64,000 nt of DNA from Rattus norvegicus (GCF_036323735.1 NC_086038.1:25214001-25278000); one strand, 5' to 3'. Shown: positions 49,301 to 57,131, counted from the stretch's first letter. The notes: generated by a model from the sequence alone, not told the origin. Program-made: numbers and translations.

Positions 49301-52203
49301 AATCAAAACAACCCTGAGATTTCACCTCACACCAGTGAGAATGGCTAAGATCAAAAACTCAGGTGACAGCAGATGCTGGCGAGGATGCGGAGAAGGAGGA
49401 ACACTCCTCCATTGTTGGTGGGATTGCAAACTGGTACAACCATTCTGGAAATCAGTCTGGAGGTTCCTCAGAAAATTGGACATTGAACTGCCTGAGGATC
49501 CAGCTATACCTCTCTTGGGCATATACCCAAAAGATGCCCCAACATATAAAAAAGACACGTGCTCCACTATGTTCATCGCAGCCTTATTTATAATAGCCAG
49601 AAGCTGGAAAGAACCCAGATGCCCTTCAACAGAGGAATGGATACAGAAAATGTGGTACATCTACACAATGGAATATTACTCAGCTATCAAAAACAACGGC
49701 TTTATGAAATTCGTAGGCAAATGGTTGGAACTGGAAAATATCATCCTGAGTGAGCTAACCCAATCACAGAAAGACATACATGGTATGCACTCACTGATAA
49801 GTGGCTTTTAGCCCAAATGCTTGAATTACCCTAGATGCCTAGAACAAATGAAACTCAAGACGGATGATCAAAATGTGAATGCTTCACTCCTTCTCTAAAA
49901 GGGGAACAAGAATACCCTTGGCAGGGAAGAGAGAGGCAAAGATTAAAACAGAGACTGAAGGAACACCCATTCAGAGCCTGCCCCACATGTGGCCCATACA
50001 TATACCCCCACCCAATTAGACAAGATGGATGAAGCAAAGAAGTGCAGACCAACAGGAGCCGGATGTAGATCGCTCCTGAGAGACACAGCCAGAATACAGC
50101 AAATACAGAGGCGAATGCCAGCAGCAAACCACTGAACTGAGAATAGGACCCCCGTTGAAGGAATCAGAGAAAGAACTGGAAGAGCTTGAAGGGGCTCGAG
50201 ACCCCATATGTACAACAATGCCAAGCAACCAGAGCTTCCAGGGACTAAGCCACTACCTAAAGACTGTACATGGACTGACCCTGGACTCTGACCTCATAGG
50301 TAGCAATGAATATCCTAGTAAGAGCACCAGTGGAAGGGGAAGCCCTGGGTCCTGCTAAGACTGAACCCCCAGTGAACTAGACTGTTGGGGGGAGGGCGGC
50401 AATGGGGGGAGGGTTGGGAGGGGAACACCCATAAGGAATGGGAGGGGGGAGGGGTATGTTTGCCCGGAAACCAAAGAATTATTATTAAGTATTAAATAAA
50501 TTTAAAAAAAAATTTAGCTCCACAATGTGTGGCTTATCTGAAGAAACATAGCCTCAATGAGGCCTTTAAAGACAAGGGCTTATACACGGTAAGAACTAAG
50601 GAACTGCCACATGCAAAGGGCACTGCAGTAAGCACAGTGTTGGGGGGTTGGCTTTGGTTTGGTTGGCTTTGGTTTGGTTTAGTTTGGTTTGGGGTGAGTG
50701 GCCCTTAGACTAGCAGGAGGCTATACATGGGTCATCCATCTTGGTGTCTTAAGTGACTCCATCTTGGGTCAAAGATTTGGTCCATCCCAACACACAAAGG
50801 TTCAATGACTAAAACATAAATTTTAAATAAAAATGTATGTAAGGGCTGGAGAGATGGCTCAGCGGTTAAGAGCACCCGACTGCTCTTCCAGAGGTTATGA
50901 GTTCAATTCCCAGCAACCACATGGTGGCTCACAACCATCTGTAAAGAGATCCGATGCCCTCTTCTGGTGTATCTGAAGACAGCTACAGTGTGTACTTATA
51001 TATAATAAATAAATAAAAATGTATGTATGATAGGATATTTAAATTTAATAACTATAAGTATTTTTAAAAAATGGCCTTGTGGCTGGGCATGGTGGCACAT
51101 GCCATGCCTTTAATCCCATCACCTGTGAGGCAGAGGCATGTTAGTTATGCTTGGGAATTCATGGCCAACCTGATCCACATAGTGAGGTAGTGAGTTCCAG
51201 GCCAGCCAGGGCTACATAGTTAGACTCTGTCTCAAAAAAACAAAAAAAGGGGGTTGGGGATTTAGCTCAGTGGTAGAGCGCTTGCCTAGCAAGCACAAGG
51301 CCCTGGGTTCGATCCCCAGCTCCAAAAAAAAGAAGAGAAAAAACAAAAAAACAAGGAAACAAAAACAAACAAAAAGTAGCTCAGGCTATAGGACAGAATA
51401 AGTACCCCATACAGCCAAACAGAACCCAAACACACATACATACACACATGTAGGCACTCGTGTATGCACATAAAACAAAAATAATAACTCTTTAAGAGAA
51501 TAACACAACTGACTCAATTATAGGATGTCTAAGGAAATCATTAATTTCTTTAAAAGAAAAATCTCCTGCCAGATATGACATCTAATTTGATTTAGTTGAT
51601 TTGAAGTTATAATGGATTTTAATACCATTTGAAGCTATAATGCTACTGTAAAATCCATGAGATTTTCTCTGAACCAGACAACGGACAGGTGGCTCCGCCT
51701 CCTGAGATCTAAATCGCAGCCTTTACTCCGACCTTCCTAAGGCTGCGACTCTTGAGTACAGTACTCACAGTGTGGTAACCCCAACCATAAAACTATTTCG
51801 TTGCTACTTCATAACCGTAATTTTACTGCTTTTATGAATTGTTATGTAAATATTTGATATGCAGGATATCGGATATGCGACCCCCAAGTCGGTGGTAACG
51901 ACCCACCTGTTAAGAAACGCTGCTTTAAATAAAAGCTGTCTGTATGTGGTCCCTCTCCCAGCTAATACTTTGAAGTTCGGAGTCCTTTCCTCAAATTAAC
52001 CAGCAAGCCTTTCGATCCTTCTCTTTCTCGGAGCTGAGATTCCTTTAAAACGATACTAGGTTGGAGGTCCAGGAGATGTGGCTAACCTCAAAGGCGACCG
52101 GGTGAGAACCTGCAACCCTGCTTACCGAGGAGAGCTCGTCGCATCCCAGTAAGGTGTAGTAGTCCTCGCTGCCCTCCGGCCTGTAGTTCAGTATCGCGTC
52201 CAT
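31995..52203 (-). CDS. Dnajc12: DnaJ heat shock protein family (Hsp40) member C12, five coding exons
   Basis: Spliced CDS join(52203-52126, 42002-41924, 39807-39668, 32694-32490, 32089-31995), 597 bases, 198 residues plus stop; human DNAJC12 is also 198 residues. Residues about 14-79 are the J domain (YYTLLGCDELSS start, HPD at 42-44, RARYDHWRRSQM end). Residues 100-167 are polar and Glu/Lys/Ser-rich (linker), and the C-terminus is the family's conserved SELLRKFRNYEI. All introns are GT-AG. J-domain proteins stimulate HSP70 ATPase; DNAJC12 is known to assist folding of phenylalanine, tyrosine and tryptophan hydroxylases, and its human loss causes hyperphenylalaninaemia with neurotransmitter deficiency. 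It is a cytosolic type: no signal peptide or membrane segment is seen. The frame is intact with no disabling change. An in-frame TAA directly before the ATG fixes the start. Confidence 0.97.
32180..32363 (+). repeat. B2 SINE inside Dnajc12 intron 4
   Basis: Full B2 (GGGCTGGAGAGATGGCTCAG to AAATAAATCTTTT), antisense to the gene. The intron is only 400 bases (32090-32489), so this insertion makes up nearly half of it. Confidence 0.93.
32490..32694 (-). CDS. Dnajc12: Dnajc12 coding exon 4
   Basis: Acceptor ATCTAG before 32694, donor GTAAGT after 32490. Residues 100-167 plus one base: SMHWAVRSKKDLML, then the charged linker with ESESPEKGISPQNPDSP. Confidence 0.97.
33173..33312 (+). repeat. B1 SINE, Dnajc12 intron 3
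   Basis: AGCCAGGCATGGTGGCACTC head, A-tail at 33295-33312. Confidence 0.85.
33359..33790 (+). repeat. B3 SINE with long CA-rich tail
   Basis: B3 body at 33359-33486, then about 300 bases of degenerate (CA)n/(CATA)n. The Cys/Val/Tyr/His-rich ORFs over it are artefacts. Confidence 0.88.
34235..34452 (+). repeat. B3 SINE with (CA)n tail
   Basis: AAGATGGCCCAGAGGGCAAAGG start, TGCCCTCTGACCTCT block, (CA)n at 34405-34452. Confidence 0.8.
34718..35107 (+). repeat. MaLR (ORR1-like) LTR, nearly complete
   Basis: Starts TATGGTGGTTTAAATAGG, contains GGCACTATTAGGAGGTGTGG, GATGATAATGGACTGAACC and GTAAGCCAGCCCCAAATGAA, and ends GTAAAACCCTAACTAAGGCA. Length about 390, usual for this LTR. It lies in Dnajc12 intron 3, antisense. 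Confidence 0.8.
35485..35668 (-). repeat. B2 SINE, reverse (sense to Dnajc12), intron 3
   Basis: Complete B2 complement from AAGATTTATTTATTATATG to GGCTGG complement. It carries CCAGAAGAGGGCATC, a CTCF-like core usual in B2. Confidence 0.92.
35875..36185 (-). repeat. Reverse B3 SINE split by an internally deleted ID
   Basis: B3 at 35875-36055 and 36144-36184. The ID between (36056-36143) lacks about ten bases around the CCTAGCAAGC core; GCAGCCAG(C/T)GTT occurs on both sides. Confidence 0.85.
36780..37275 (+). repeat. ERVK-type LTR-like repeat, copy B
   Basis: Homologous in order to 7390-7885 (see that entry). Longer GA-rich centre (GGAGAGGAGAGAGG). Lies in Dnajc12 intron 3. Confidence 0.6.
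37297..37490 (+). repeat. B2 SINE, young subtype, intron 3
   Basis: Full length with long A-tail and flanking duplication AAGAAGTCCAAGATC / AAGAAATCCAAGATC. Its GAGCACCCGACTGC and GGTTATGAGTTC variants and TATATATAATAAATAAAT end are shared with the copy at 50844. Confidence 0.95.
37701..37803 (+). repeat. ID SINE (GGAAG core, GAACC tail)
   Basis: Full element. AGATTGGTGGTGTGAG is perfectly duplicated at 37685-37700 and from 37804. Confidence 0.96.
38478..38592 (+). repeat. L1 3' end fragment
   Basis: GGGGAGGGGGAGAGGCTGG, GGCCTAGAAACCGGGAAAGG and AATACCCAATTTAATAAAGA correspond to the terminal L1 3' UTR. Severely 5'-truncated. Confidence 0.85.
38811..39226 (+). repeat. (GATA/GAAT)n, B3A SINE and B1 SINE
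   Basis: (AATG)n at 38830-38875, B3A at 38878-39070, B1 at 39083-39226. All lie in Dnajc12 intron 3. Confidence 0.85.
39288..39383 (+). repeat. ID SINE (CAAG-type core)
   Basis: Full element; AAGAATATTTTTTCAA recurs on both sides. It lies about 285 bases downstream of Dnajc12 exon 3. Confidence 0.94.
39668..39807 (-). CDS. Dnajc12: Dnajc12 coding exon 3
   Basis: Acceptor TTTTCCAG before 39807, donor GTGAGTT after 39668. Residues 53-99, entered in phase 1 and left in phase 0: the last J-domain helices with RARYDHWRR, then EQWEALADSVKT. Confidence 0.97.
39894..40145 (+). repeat. B2 SINE with (AAAT)n/(GATA)n tail, intron 2
   Basis: B2 body to about 40050, then (AAAT)n to 40104 and (GATA)n to 40142. 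Confidence 0.93.
40599..41020. repeat. B3A SINE (plus) and B1 SINE (minus), intron 2
   Basis: B3A 40599-40830 with CA-rich end. Reverse B1 40850-41020 starting (GTTT)n with AGGGTTTCTCTGTGTAGCCC. Confidence 0.85.
41170..41923. other. Dnajc12 intron 2, 5' part, no repeat identified
   Basis: About 750 bases of unique-looking intron next to exon 2, with no other feature seen. Confidence 0.5.
41924..42002 (-). CDS. Dnajc12: Dnajc12 coding exon 2 (HPD motif)
   Basis: Acceptor TTGTTTTAG before 42002, donor GTAAGA after 41924. Residues 27-52 (VEQILAEFKVRALECHPDKH...). The HPD loop at residues 42-44, needed to trigger HSP70 ATP hydrolysis, is intact. Confidence 0.97.
42056..42284 (+). repeat. hAT-type non-autonomous DNA transposon (URR1-like)
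   Basis: Begins CAGTGGTTCTCAACCTCCCT and ends GGTTGAGAACACTG, terminal inverted repeats of the hAT-Charlie kind. Two other copies are at 51717 and 63161. Confidence 0.8.
42640..43710. repeat. SINE cluster in intron 1 (B1-, B3-, B1+, B3+)
   Basis: Reverse B1 42640-42815, reverse B3 42825-43040, plus B1 43300-43445, plus B3 43515-43710. Confidence 0.8.
43711..44477. other. Intron 1, unique DNA then AT-rich tract
   Basis: Unique-looking to 44215, then TATATG/TATA-rich sequence to 44428, immediately upstream of the L1 insertion. Confidence 0.5.
44807..45928 (+). CDS. L1 ORF1p, intact (373 residues)
   Basis: ORF1p is the trimeric RNA-binding chaperone that coats L1 RNA in the cytoplasm. The frame is open from ATG to TAA. 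Residues about 50-170 form a Lys/Glu/Gln-rich coiled coil, followed by the RRM (NLRIIGIEE) and the C-terminal domain (REHKCQPRLLYPAKLS). The coiled coil holds a 66-base (22-residue) tandem duplication: AGTAGAAGCC recurs at 45001 and 45067, the known length-polymorphic region of rodent ORF1. Length is typical for rodent ORF1p. It could make protein if transcribed from its 5' UTR. Confidence 0.92.
   Translation: MARGKRRNPSNRNQDYMAPSEPNSPIKTNMEYPNTPEKQDIVSKSYLIMMLEDFKKDVKNSLREQVEAYREESQKSLKEFQEIINKQVEAHREESQKSLKEFQENTIKQLKELKMEIEAIKKEHMETTLDIENQKKRQGAVDTSFNNRIQEMEERILGAEDSLEIIDSTVKDNVKQKKLLVQNIQEIQDSMRRSNLRIIGIEESEDSQLKGPVNIFNKIIEENFPNLKKEIPIGIQEAYRTPNRLDQKRNTSRHIIVKTPNAQNKERILKAVREKGQVTYKGRPIRITPDFSTETMKARRSWTDVIQTLREHKCQPRLLYPAKLSINIDGETKIFHDKTKFTQYLSTNPALQGIINGKAQHKEASYTLEEARN
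45988..49811 (+). pseudogene. L1 ORF2p pseudogene, four frameshifts
   Basis: ORF2p is the endonuclease/reverse transcriptase. ATG at 45988. Frame is lost near 46065 (two bases fewer than the other L1 copy), 46302 (one A fewer), 47825 and 48640. The endonuclease motifs (NINGLN, QETHL, GDFNT, SDHH) and RT motif FADD are all present and unmutated; the terminal Cys-rich CWRGCGE...HCWWDC region lies at 49375-49430. Open blocks are 46417-47904, 47786-48688 and 48705-49811. The few small indels suggest a fairly young copy. Confidence 0.93.
50386..50454 (+). repeat. L1 3' UTR G-rich tract (G-quadruplex-like)
   Basis: Several runs of three to six G separated by one to six bases. Conserved feature of mammalian L1 3' UTRs. 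On the Dnajc12 sense strand it is C-rich. Confidence 0.8.
50511..50843. other. Dnajc12 intron 1, no repeat family assigned
   Basis: Contains a GGTTTGGTTTGG-type simple stretch near 50655-50690; nothing else identified. Confidence 0.5.
50844..51018 (+). repeat. B2 SINE, young subtype, intron 1
   Basis: AAAATGTATGTA flanks both sides (target-site duplication). Differs from the B2 at 37297 at about one base over the shared body. Confidence 0.95.
51080..51248 (+). repeat. B1 SINE, intron 1
   Basis: GGCTGGGCATGGTGGCACAT head and A-rich tail at 51234-51247, into which an ID inserted. Confidence 0.88.
51249..51331 (+). repeat. ID SINE (CAAG-type core)
   Basis: Full element placed in the A-tail of the preceding B1. 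Confidence 0.94.
51717..51935 (+). repeat. hAT-type (URR1-like) DNA transposon, decayed
   Basis: ATAAAACTATTTCGTTGCTA and GATATGCAGGATATCGGATA are the family's central blocks; termini are worn. It lies about 190 bases inside intron 1 from exon 1. Confidence 0.75.
52126..52203 (-). CDS. Dnajc12: Dnajc12 coding exon 1 (start)
   Basis: ATG at 52203, donor GTAAGC after 52126. Encodes residues 1-26 (MDAILNYRPEGSEDYYTLLG...), phase 0 exit. TAA stands in frame directly upstream of the ATG; +4 is G but -3 is T, a moderate initiation context. Confidence 0.97.
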
Positions 52204-52420
52204 TTACAGCGGATGAGTGAAGTCAGTCCTCTCCGACGCCAGGGACACAGTGAGCTGGCGGGCAACCGCAAAGCCTTTTTCATTTCAGCCGGACTTTCCA
52301 AACCAGTGAACACCCAGACGTCAACCCAACCCTTTGCAAACACATCTTCTCATTGGCTGTTTGCCCAGCACAGAGCCTGCCGTGCGGGGCTGCTGGGATC
52401 TGTAGTTTGGGGTTTGTTGC
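52204..52420 (-). promoter_or_regulatory. Dnajc12: Dnajc12 5' UTR/core promoter region
   Basis: Reading on the minus strand: ZNF143-like AAACTACAGATCCCAGCA (52408-52391), CCAAT box (52356-52352), and TGACGTCT (52324-52317), a CRE/UPRE-like site. No TATA box is seen. DNAJC12 is known to respond to ER-stress/CREB3-family bZIP factors, which fits the TGACGTC core. The transcription start itself is not determined here. Confidence 0.65.
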
Positions 52421-52429
52421 TGTTGTTGC

Positions 52430-52483
<54 letters not shown>
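52421..52483 (+). repeat. (TTG)n triplet repeat upstream of Dnajc12
   Basis: About 20 TTG units with two CTG interruptions near the start; (CAA)n on the gene's strand. It begins about 220 bases upstream of the start codon. Confidence 0.97.
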
Positions 52484-52484
<1 letters not shown>

Positions 52485-52698
52485 AGTGTGCTATTGTTCA
52501 TTGGCGTTAGTTTAGTTTGTTTTGCTTTGCTCTTTGCTTTTGCTTTCATTGAAAAATTTTTTTCATACGATATAGATTCTGATTATGGCTTCCCTGGTCC
52601 CACCCCTCCCAGATCCGCCTCTCTCTTTCATCCGCCCAAATTCTTGCTCCTTTTTTTCATCGTCTCTCTTTAGAAAACAAAGATAAAAACTAAAAGAA

Positions 52699-52800
52699 GG
52701 TTGGGGATTTAGCTCAGCGGTAGAGCACTTGCCTAGCAAGCGCAAGGCCCTGGGTTTGGTCCCCAGCTCCAAAAAAAGAAAAAAAAGAAAAAAGAAAAAA
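52699..52800 (+). repeat. ID SINE (CAAG-type core)
   Basis: Full element. AAAAACTAAAAGAA is duplicated on both sides. Confidence 0.94.
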
Positions 52801-52879
52801 AAAAACTAAAAGAAAAGAATATACAGAAATAAAAAGGAAGAAACACACGCAGACAAAAATCTATATTTTAAAAAAAACA

Positions 52880-53032
52880 GGGCTGGAGAGATGGCTCAGC
52901 GGTTACGAGCACTGACTGCTCTTCCAGGGGTCCCGAGTTCAAATCCCAGCAACCACATGGTGGCTCACAACCATCTGTAATGAGATCGGATGCCCTCTTC
53001 TGGTGTGTCCGAAGACAGTGACTTATATATAA

Positions 53033-53079
<47 letters not shown>

Positions 53080-53081
53080 AA
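52880..53081 (+). repeat. B2 SINE with (AAAT)n tail
   Basis: Full B2 with tail (AAAT)n 53029-53081. Confidence 0.93.
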
Positions 53082-53640
53082 ACAACAACCTGGAAAACCA
53101 TAACATACGAGCAAAAGAGCAGTAAAAAAAAAACGTAAAGCAAATTTTAAAACAAAAAGCCTGAAAAATTAAAAAAAAAATAAAAAAAAATACCATTGAG
53201 TTTGTTTTGCGTTACCTGTTTCCTGCTGGGAACGGAGCCTACCTTTAAGAGTGCCTACCTAACATACCCAGTGAGACTCTACTAGTGAGAACTATGCTTT
53301 CCTTGGTAAACGGATGTCAACTGGAGATGGCTTGTTGGTTAGGGATAGGAGACCATGACCGCTTTCCCTCTCAGTGCTGGAACCCCATCTGGCTTGAACA
53401 TGTGAGCCCCGTGTGTGCTGCCACGGTCTCTGTGAGTTCCTATGTCCATCAGTGTAGTTTTGAGTATTGACATGGTGATTTTTTTCCTATCAGCTGATCG
53501 GAGGTCAGTTTTTACAAACTCCCCTATTTAGTTTTGCTCTGTTGCCTGGATAGTTTTGTTTTGTTTTGTTTTTCCTATTTTTTAAGAGACAGAAGAAAAA
53601 TGTGAAGCAAGTTTTTAAGATTGGTTCAATAGAAAGGGTG
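53082..53640. other. Upstream flank, no gene seen
   Basis: A-rich then unique-looking sequence; the 61-codon frame at 53285 has no support. Confidence 0.45.
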
Positions 53641-53644
53641 GGTA

Positions 53645-53645
53645 C

Positions 53646-53676
<31 letters not shown>

Positions 53677-53985
53677 CCATCTTTAGTAAATTGGGTATTT
53701 CTTATTTATATTTCAATTGTTATTCCCTTTCCCAGTTTCCAGGCCAACATCCCCCTAACCCATCCCCCTCCCCTTCTATATGGGTGTTCCCCTCCCCACC
53801 CTCCCCCCATTACCACCCTCCTCCCAACAATCACATTCACTGGGAGTGCTGTCTTGGCAGGACCAAGGGCTTCCCCTTCCACTGGTGCTCTTACTAGGCT
53901 ATTCATTGCTACCTATGAGGTTGGAGCCCAGGGTCAGTCCATGTATAGTCTTTGGGTAGTGGCTTAGTCCCTGGAAGCTATGGAG
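53645..53985 (-). repeat. L1 3' end fragment, reverse, with (TTA)n
   Basis: (TTA)n at 53647-53677 takes the place of the poly(T). Then the complement of the L1 3' UTR, including the C-rich tract at 53745-53825 and the GTCCATGTATAGTC block. Confidence 0.92.
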
Positions 53986-54084
53986 TGGTACTTTTCCAAG
54001 TGTCTAAAATAGCTTGTAATTTTTGGCAGTTGTAGATGTAACCCAATGACCAGCATTTGACTGCCACCAGCCAGGCCCTAGGTG

Positions 54085-54240
54085 AGAGAGATTGAGAGGA
54101 AGAGGGAGAGGGACAGGGACAGGGACAGGGAGAGGGACAGAGAGAGGGAGAGGGAGAGGGAGAGGGAGAGGGAGAGGGAGAGGGACAGAGAGAGGGAGAG
54201 GGAGAGGGAGAGAGAGGTAGGTGGGGGGAGACAGAGAAGA
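54085..54240 (+). repeat. (GGGAGA)n polypurine repeat
   Basis: GGGAGA/GGGACA hexamers, about 130 bases, polypurine on the plus strand. Confidence 0.93.
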
Positions 54241-54244
54241 GATC

Positions 54245-54870
54245 GCAGATTCTGAGATCAGTGGCTAATGGTCAAGAGCACTTGCTTCACTTCCAAGGAG
54301 CCTTAATTCAGTTTCCAGTGCCGAGCACCTCCTTAACTACAGCTCCAGGAGATTTGACACCTCTGCCTTCCTAGGACACCTGCGCTCACATGTACACACC
54401 CACATGCAGACAAGCACACCTACACATAATTAAAACTGATACAAATTAATATAAACAGATTAAGCAGCCAAGTAGGATGGTGCGTACCCATAATCTAATC
54501 TTATCCCAGGTTTAAGAACAGCTTAAGACACAGGAGAGATAATTTACATATAATATATTATATACATATATATACATATAATATATATACATATAATATA
54601 TATGACATGGTGGTACATGCCTTTAACCCCAGATTTTAAGAGGCAGAGGCAGGTGGATCTCTGACAATCTTTTAAATAAACCTTTTAAATTAATTCATTT
54701 TTGTTTTATGTGCATTGGTGTTTTGCCTGCATGTATGTCTGTGTGAGGGTGTCAGATCTTGGAGTCACAGACAGTTGTGATCCATCATGTGGTTGTTGGG
54801 AATTGAACCTGGATCCTCTGGGAGAGCAGTCAGCACACCTAACCACTGAGCCATCTCTCCAGCCTATACA
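54245..54870. repeat. SINE cluster: B3A-like (+), B1 piece (+), B3 (-)
   Basis: 54255-54440 decayed B3A-like, 54602-54665 B1 5' part after a TATA-rich run, 54680-54865 reverse B3. Confidence 0.75.
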
Positions 54871-55329
54871 TGGTACTTCTTAGCTCCTGTTCTCCATTTA
54901 TTCAGTCCAGGGCTCACCCAAGGGAAACGTTGGCACCCACAACGAGTAGGCAGGTAGGTTTTCTCACCTCAATTCATTTAATTAAGATAATCCCCCATGC
55001 CCAAAGACACCTCTCCGGTGATTCTAGAGTTTGTGATAACATTGCCTGTGGCATTAACTGTCTCTAACCTCAGTACTGAAGTGTAGGGACAGGCAGATCC
55101 CTGGGGTTTGATGGCCCAGCCTAGACAAGGTGGTGCACTCCAAGTTCATCTCATTGAGAAACTATCTCAAAATATGAGAAGACACTAAGTGGCCCATACT
55201 TTAATACTAACACTGGGGAGGAAGAGGACAGGTAGATCTCTGAGTTCGAGACCGGGCTAATCTAGATAAGGAGTACCAGGGCAGTCCACTCTACAAAGTG
55301 AGACCCCATCTCATAAATAAAAAAATGAC

Positions 55330-55520
55330 GGGGCTGGAGAGATGGCTCAGGGGTTAAGAGCACTGACTGCTCTTCCAGAGGTCCTGAGTTCAATTCCCAG
55401 CAACCACATGGTGGCTCACAACCATCTGTAATGGGATGCTCTCTTCTGAAGTGTCTGAAGAGAACTACAGTATACTAATATATAAATAAAATAAATAAAT
55501 CTTAAAAATTAAAAATTAAA
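55330..55520 (+). repeat. B2 SINE
   Basis: GGGGCTGGAGAGATGGCTCA head, AAATAAATCTTAAAAATT tail. A B1-like piece precedes it (55180-55325) and a reverse B3 follows (55630-55800). Confidence 0.9.
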
Positions 55521-56051
55521 AAAATTTAAAAATGACAAATATCCATACAGGAAGACGCACAAAACTCTCTGGCTTCCCTGTGCACCTATTTTAAATAGCT
55601 ATGTGTACCTGTACTTACTTATTTTCTGGAGGCATAGATCCTTTTTATTATATTTCATCATTTATTTGGGTGGGTATGCAAATGTGGAGAACAGAGAACC
55701 ACTTATGCAGGTTCTTCTTCTTCTGGGTCCTAGAGATCAAATTCAGGTACGGTGGCAAGTGCTGTTACCCGCTGAGCCATCTTACCGGCCCCTGAGGGGT
55801 AGACCTTTTACATACAGATAATAAACCCTAATGCTAAAACTGGGTGTTGTGGCTCATATCTACAATCCTTGCTTTTGTGAAGTTGAGGCAGGAAGACTCA
55901 TCGAGTTCCAGGCCGGCCTGGAGCTAAAAGATCCTGCCTCAGAACAACAAACCACTTACCACAGCATCTCAAAGTATAAGTAAAATTCACATAAAAGTTT
56001 TCAAACGAACTGAAAACTCTTTGATTTCAGAATGCAGAAAGTCTCAGCTAA

Positions 56052-56066
56052 CCTCTAGGTGGCGTC
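56052..56066 (+). promoter_or_regulatory. CTCF-like motif
   Basis: CCTCTAGGTGGCGTC matches the CTCF core consensus at about 13 of 15 positions. It is not inside a SINE I can recognise, unlike the other CTCF-like strings in the window. Confidence 0.5.
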
Positions 56067-56113
56067 CAAAACTGCGCAGACTCCTCCAACCCAGAAGTGT
56101 GGCTCACTCTGGG

Positions 56114-56130
56114 ACTACAACTCCCATAAG
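56114..56130 (+). promoter_or_regulatory. ZNF143/THAP11-like motif
   Basis: ACTACAACTCCCATAAG is close to the SBS-type motif ACTACAATTCCCAGCA. It lies about 50 bases from the CTCF-like site and 60 bases before a TTCCGG ETS-like site (56181-56186). Confidence 0.5.
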
Positions 56131-56640
56131 ACATAGCGCTACTGCTACTGCATAAAAGAAACGATAGGGAATGCCAAAATTTCCGGCTTCTGAGACTCCG
56201 GTGCCTCCATAAGTGCTGCCGATTTTGCGTTTGTATCCTAAGCCGGGGTCGCTCTCCTAGACCGGGCTATTCTCTAGCTTCAGGCGATTCTTCTGTCTCA
56301 GCGTTTCAAGGGCTTGGGTTATAGGCCTGGGGCACCACACGCGGCAAAAAATAGTGTTTACGTAAAATTCGTCCTTGAATCTAGAAATAAGCTACAATCC
56401 CCAGAAACTCTGAGAGAGGACAAGACATTTTAGCCAGCCCACAGCCCACTCATATCCACCCTTCTCCCACCTGTCTCCACCGGGCGCGCTCCAAAGTTCC
56501 GTGCAAATGGGGTCCTTCCGAGCTTCAGCGGCGTCAAGAAAGCAATCCCTGAGCTCCAGAAGTTACCTGCAACCGTTTCTGTTCCCAGGATCTGGACACC
56601 AACAAACATTACAACGGACAATGGAAGTTTTCAATTTTTG

Positions 56641-56656
56641 TTTGTTTATTATACGT

Positions 56657-56702
<46 letters not shown>
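56641..56702 (+). repeat. (CA)n microsatellite
   Basis: Pure CA run from about 56659 to 56702 in unassigned sequence. Confidence 0.97.
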
Positions 56703-56704
<2 letters not shown>

Positions 56705-57016
56705 TCACACATTAGTGTGTTGTGGCAACCTTCAGATGGATCACACTAGATGGTCAACCTTGCTTGCAAGCACATTTACAAGCTGAATCATGTCCCACGC
56801 TCTGTCTGAATTCGACTTGGTCCCCCACCACAAAGTCCTCAGAATCTTACTGATCCATTCCATCCTGAGATCCAGTAGGAAGCAAGCAGATTTTAACTGC
56901 CCTGTTTCCACCCCTCCACCTATAAAATGGGACAAAGCCTGAAGAGCTGTTCTGTCTACCAAAGTTACCAGTGTCCAAGAGCAGGTTCTATCAAACAGTC
57001 TACAAAGGCTCTTTAG

Positions 57017-57094
57017 GTGGTGGTGGTGGTGGTGGTGGTGGTGGTGGTGGTGGTGGTGGTGGTGACGACGACGACGACGACGACGAGATGATGT

Positions 57095-57129
<35 letters not shown>

Positions 57130-57131
57130 GA
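57017..57131 (+). repeat. Compound triplet repeat (GGT)n-(GAC)n-(TTG)n
   Basis: About 15 GGT, about 7 GAC and about 11 TTG units in direct succession (57018-57063, 57064-57087, 57094-57130), followed by a short degraded B1-like stretch. Reading frames across it give homopolymer Gly/Asp/Val or His/Gln and are not taken as coding. Confidence 0.95.

Larger units (their letters stand above)
44478..50510 (+). mobile_element. Near-full-length L1_Rn-type LINE, antisense in Dnajc12 intron 1
   Basis: 5' UTR 44478-44806, intact ORF1 44807-45928, frameshifted ORF2 45988-49811, 3' UTR with G-rich tract 50386-50454 and an A-rich end near 50510. Both ends of the element are present, and ORF1 has no defect. 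ORF2 carries at least four frameshifts, so the copy is not autonomous. It accounts for about 60% of intron 1 and runs opposite to the gene. Confidence 0.95.

Noticed and set aside
52213..52673. Plus-strand ORFs with poly-Leu or poly-Val upstream of Dnajc12, suggesting a divergent gene
   Set aside because: The homopolymer is the TTG repeat. Without transcript evidence a divergent coding gene is not supported.
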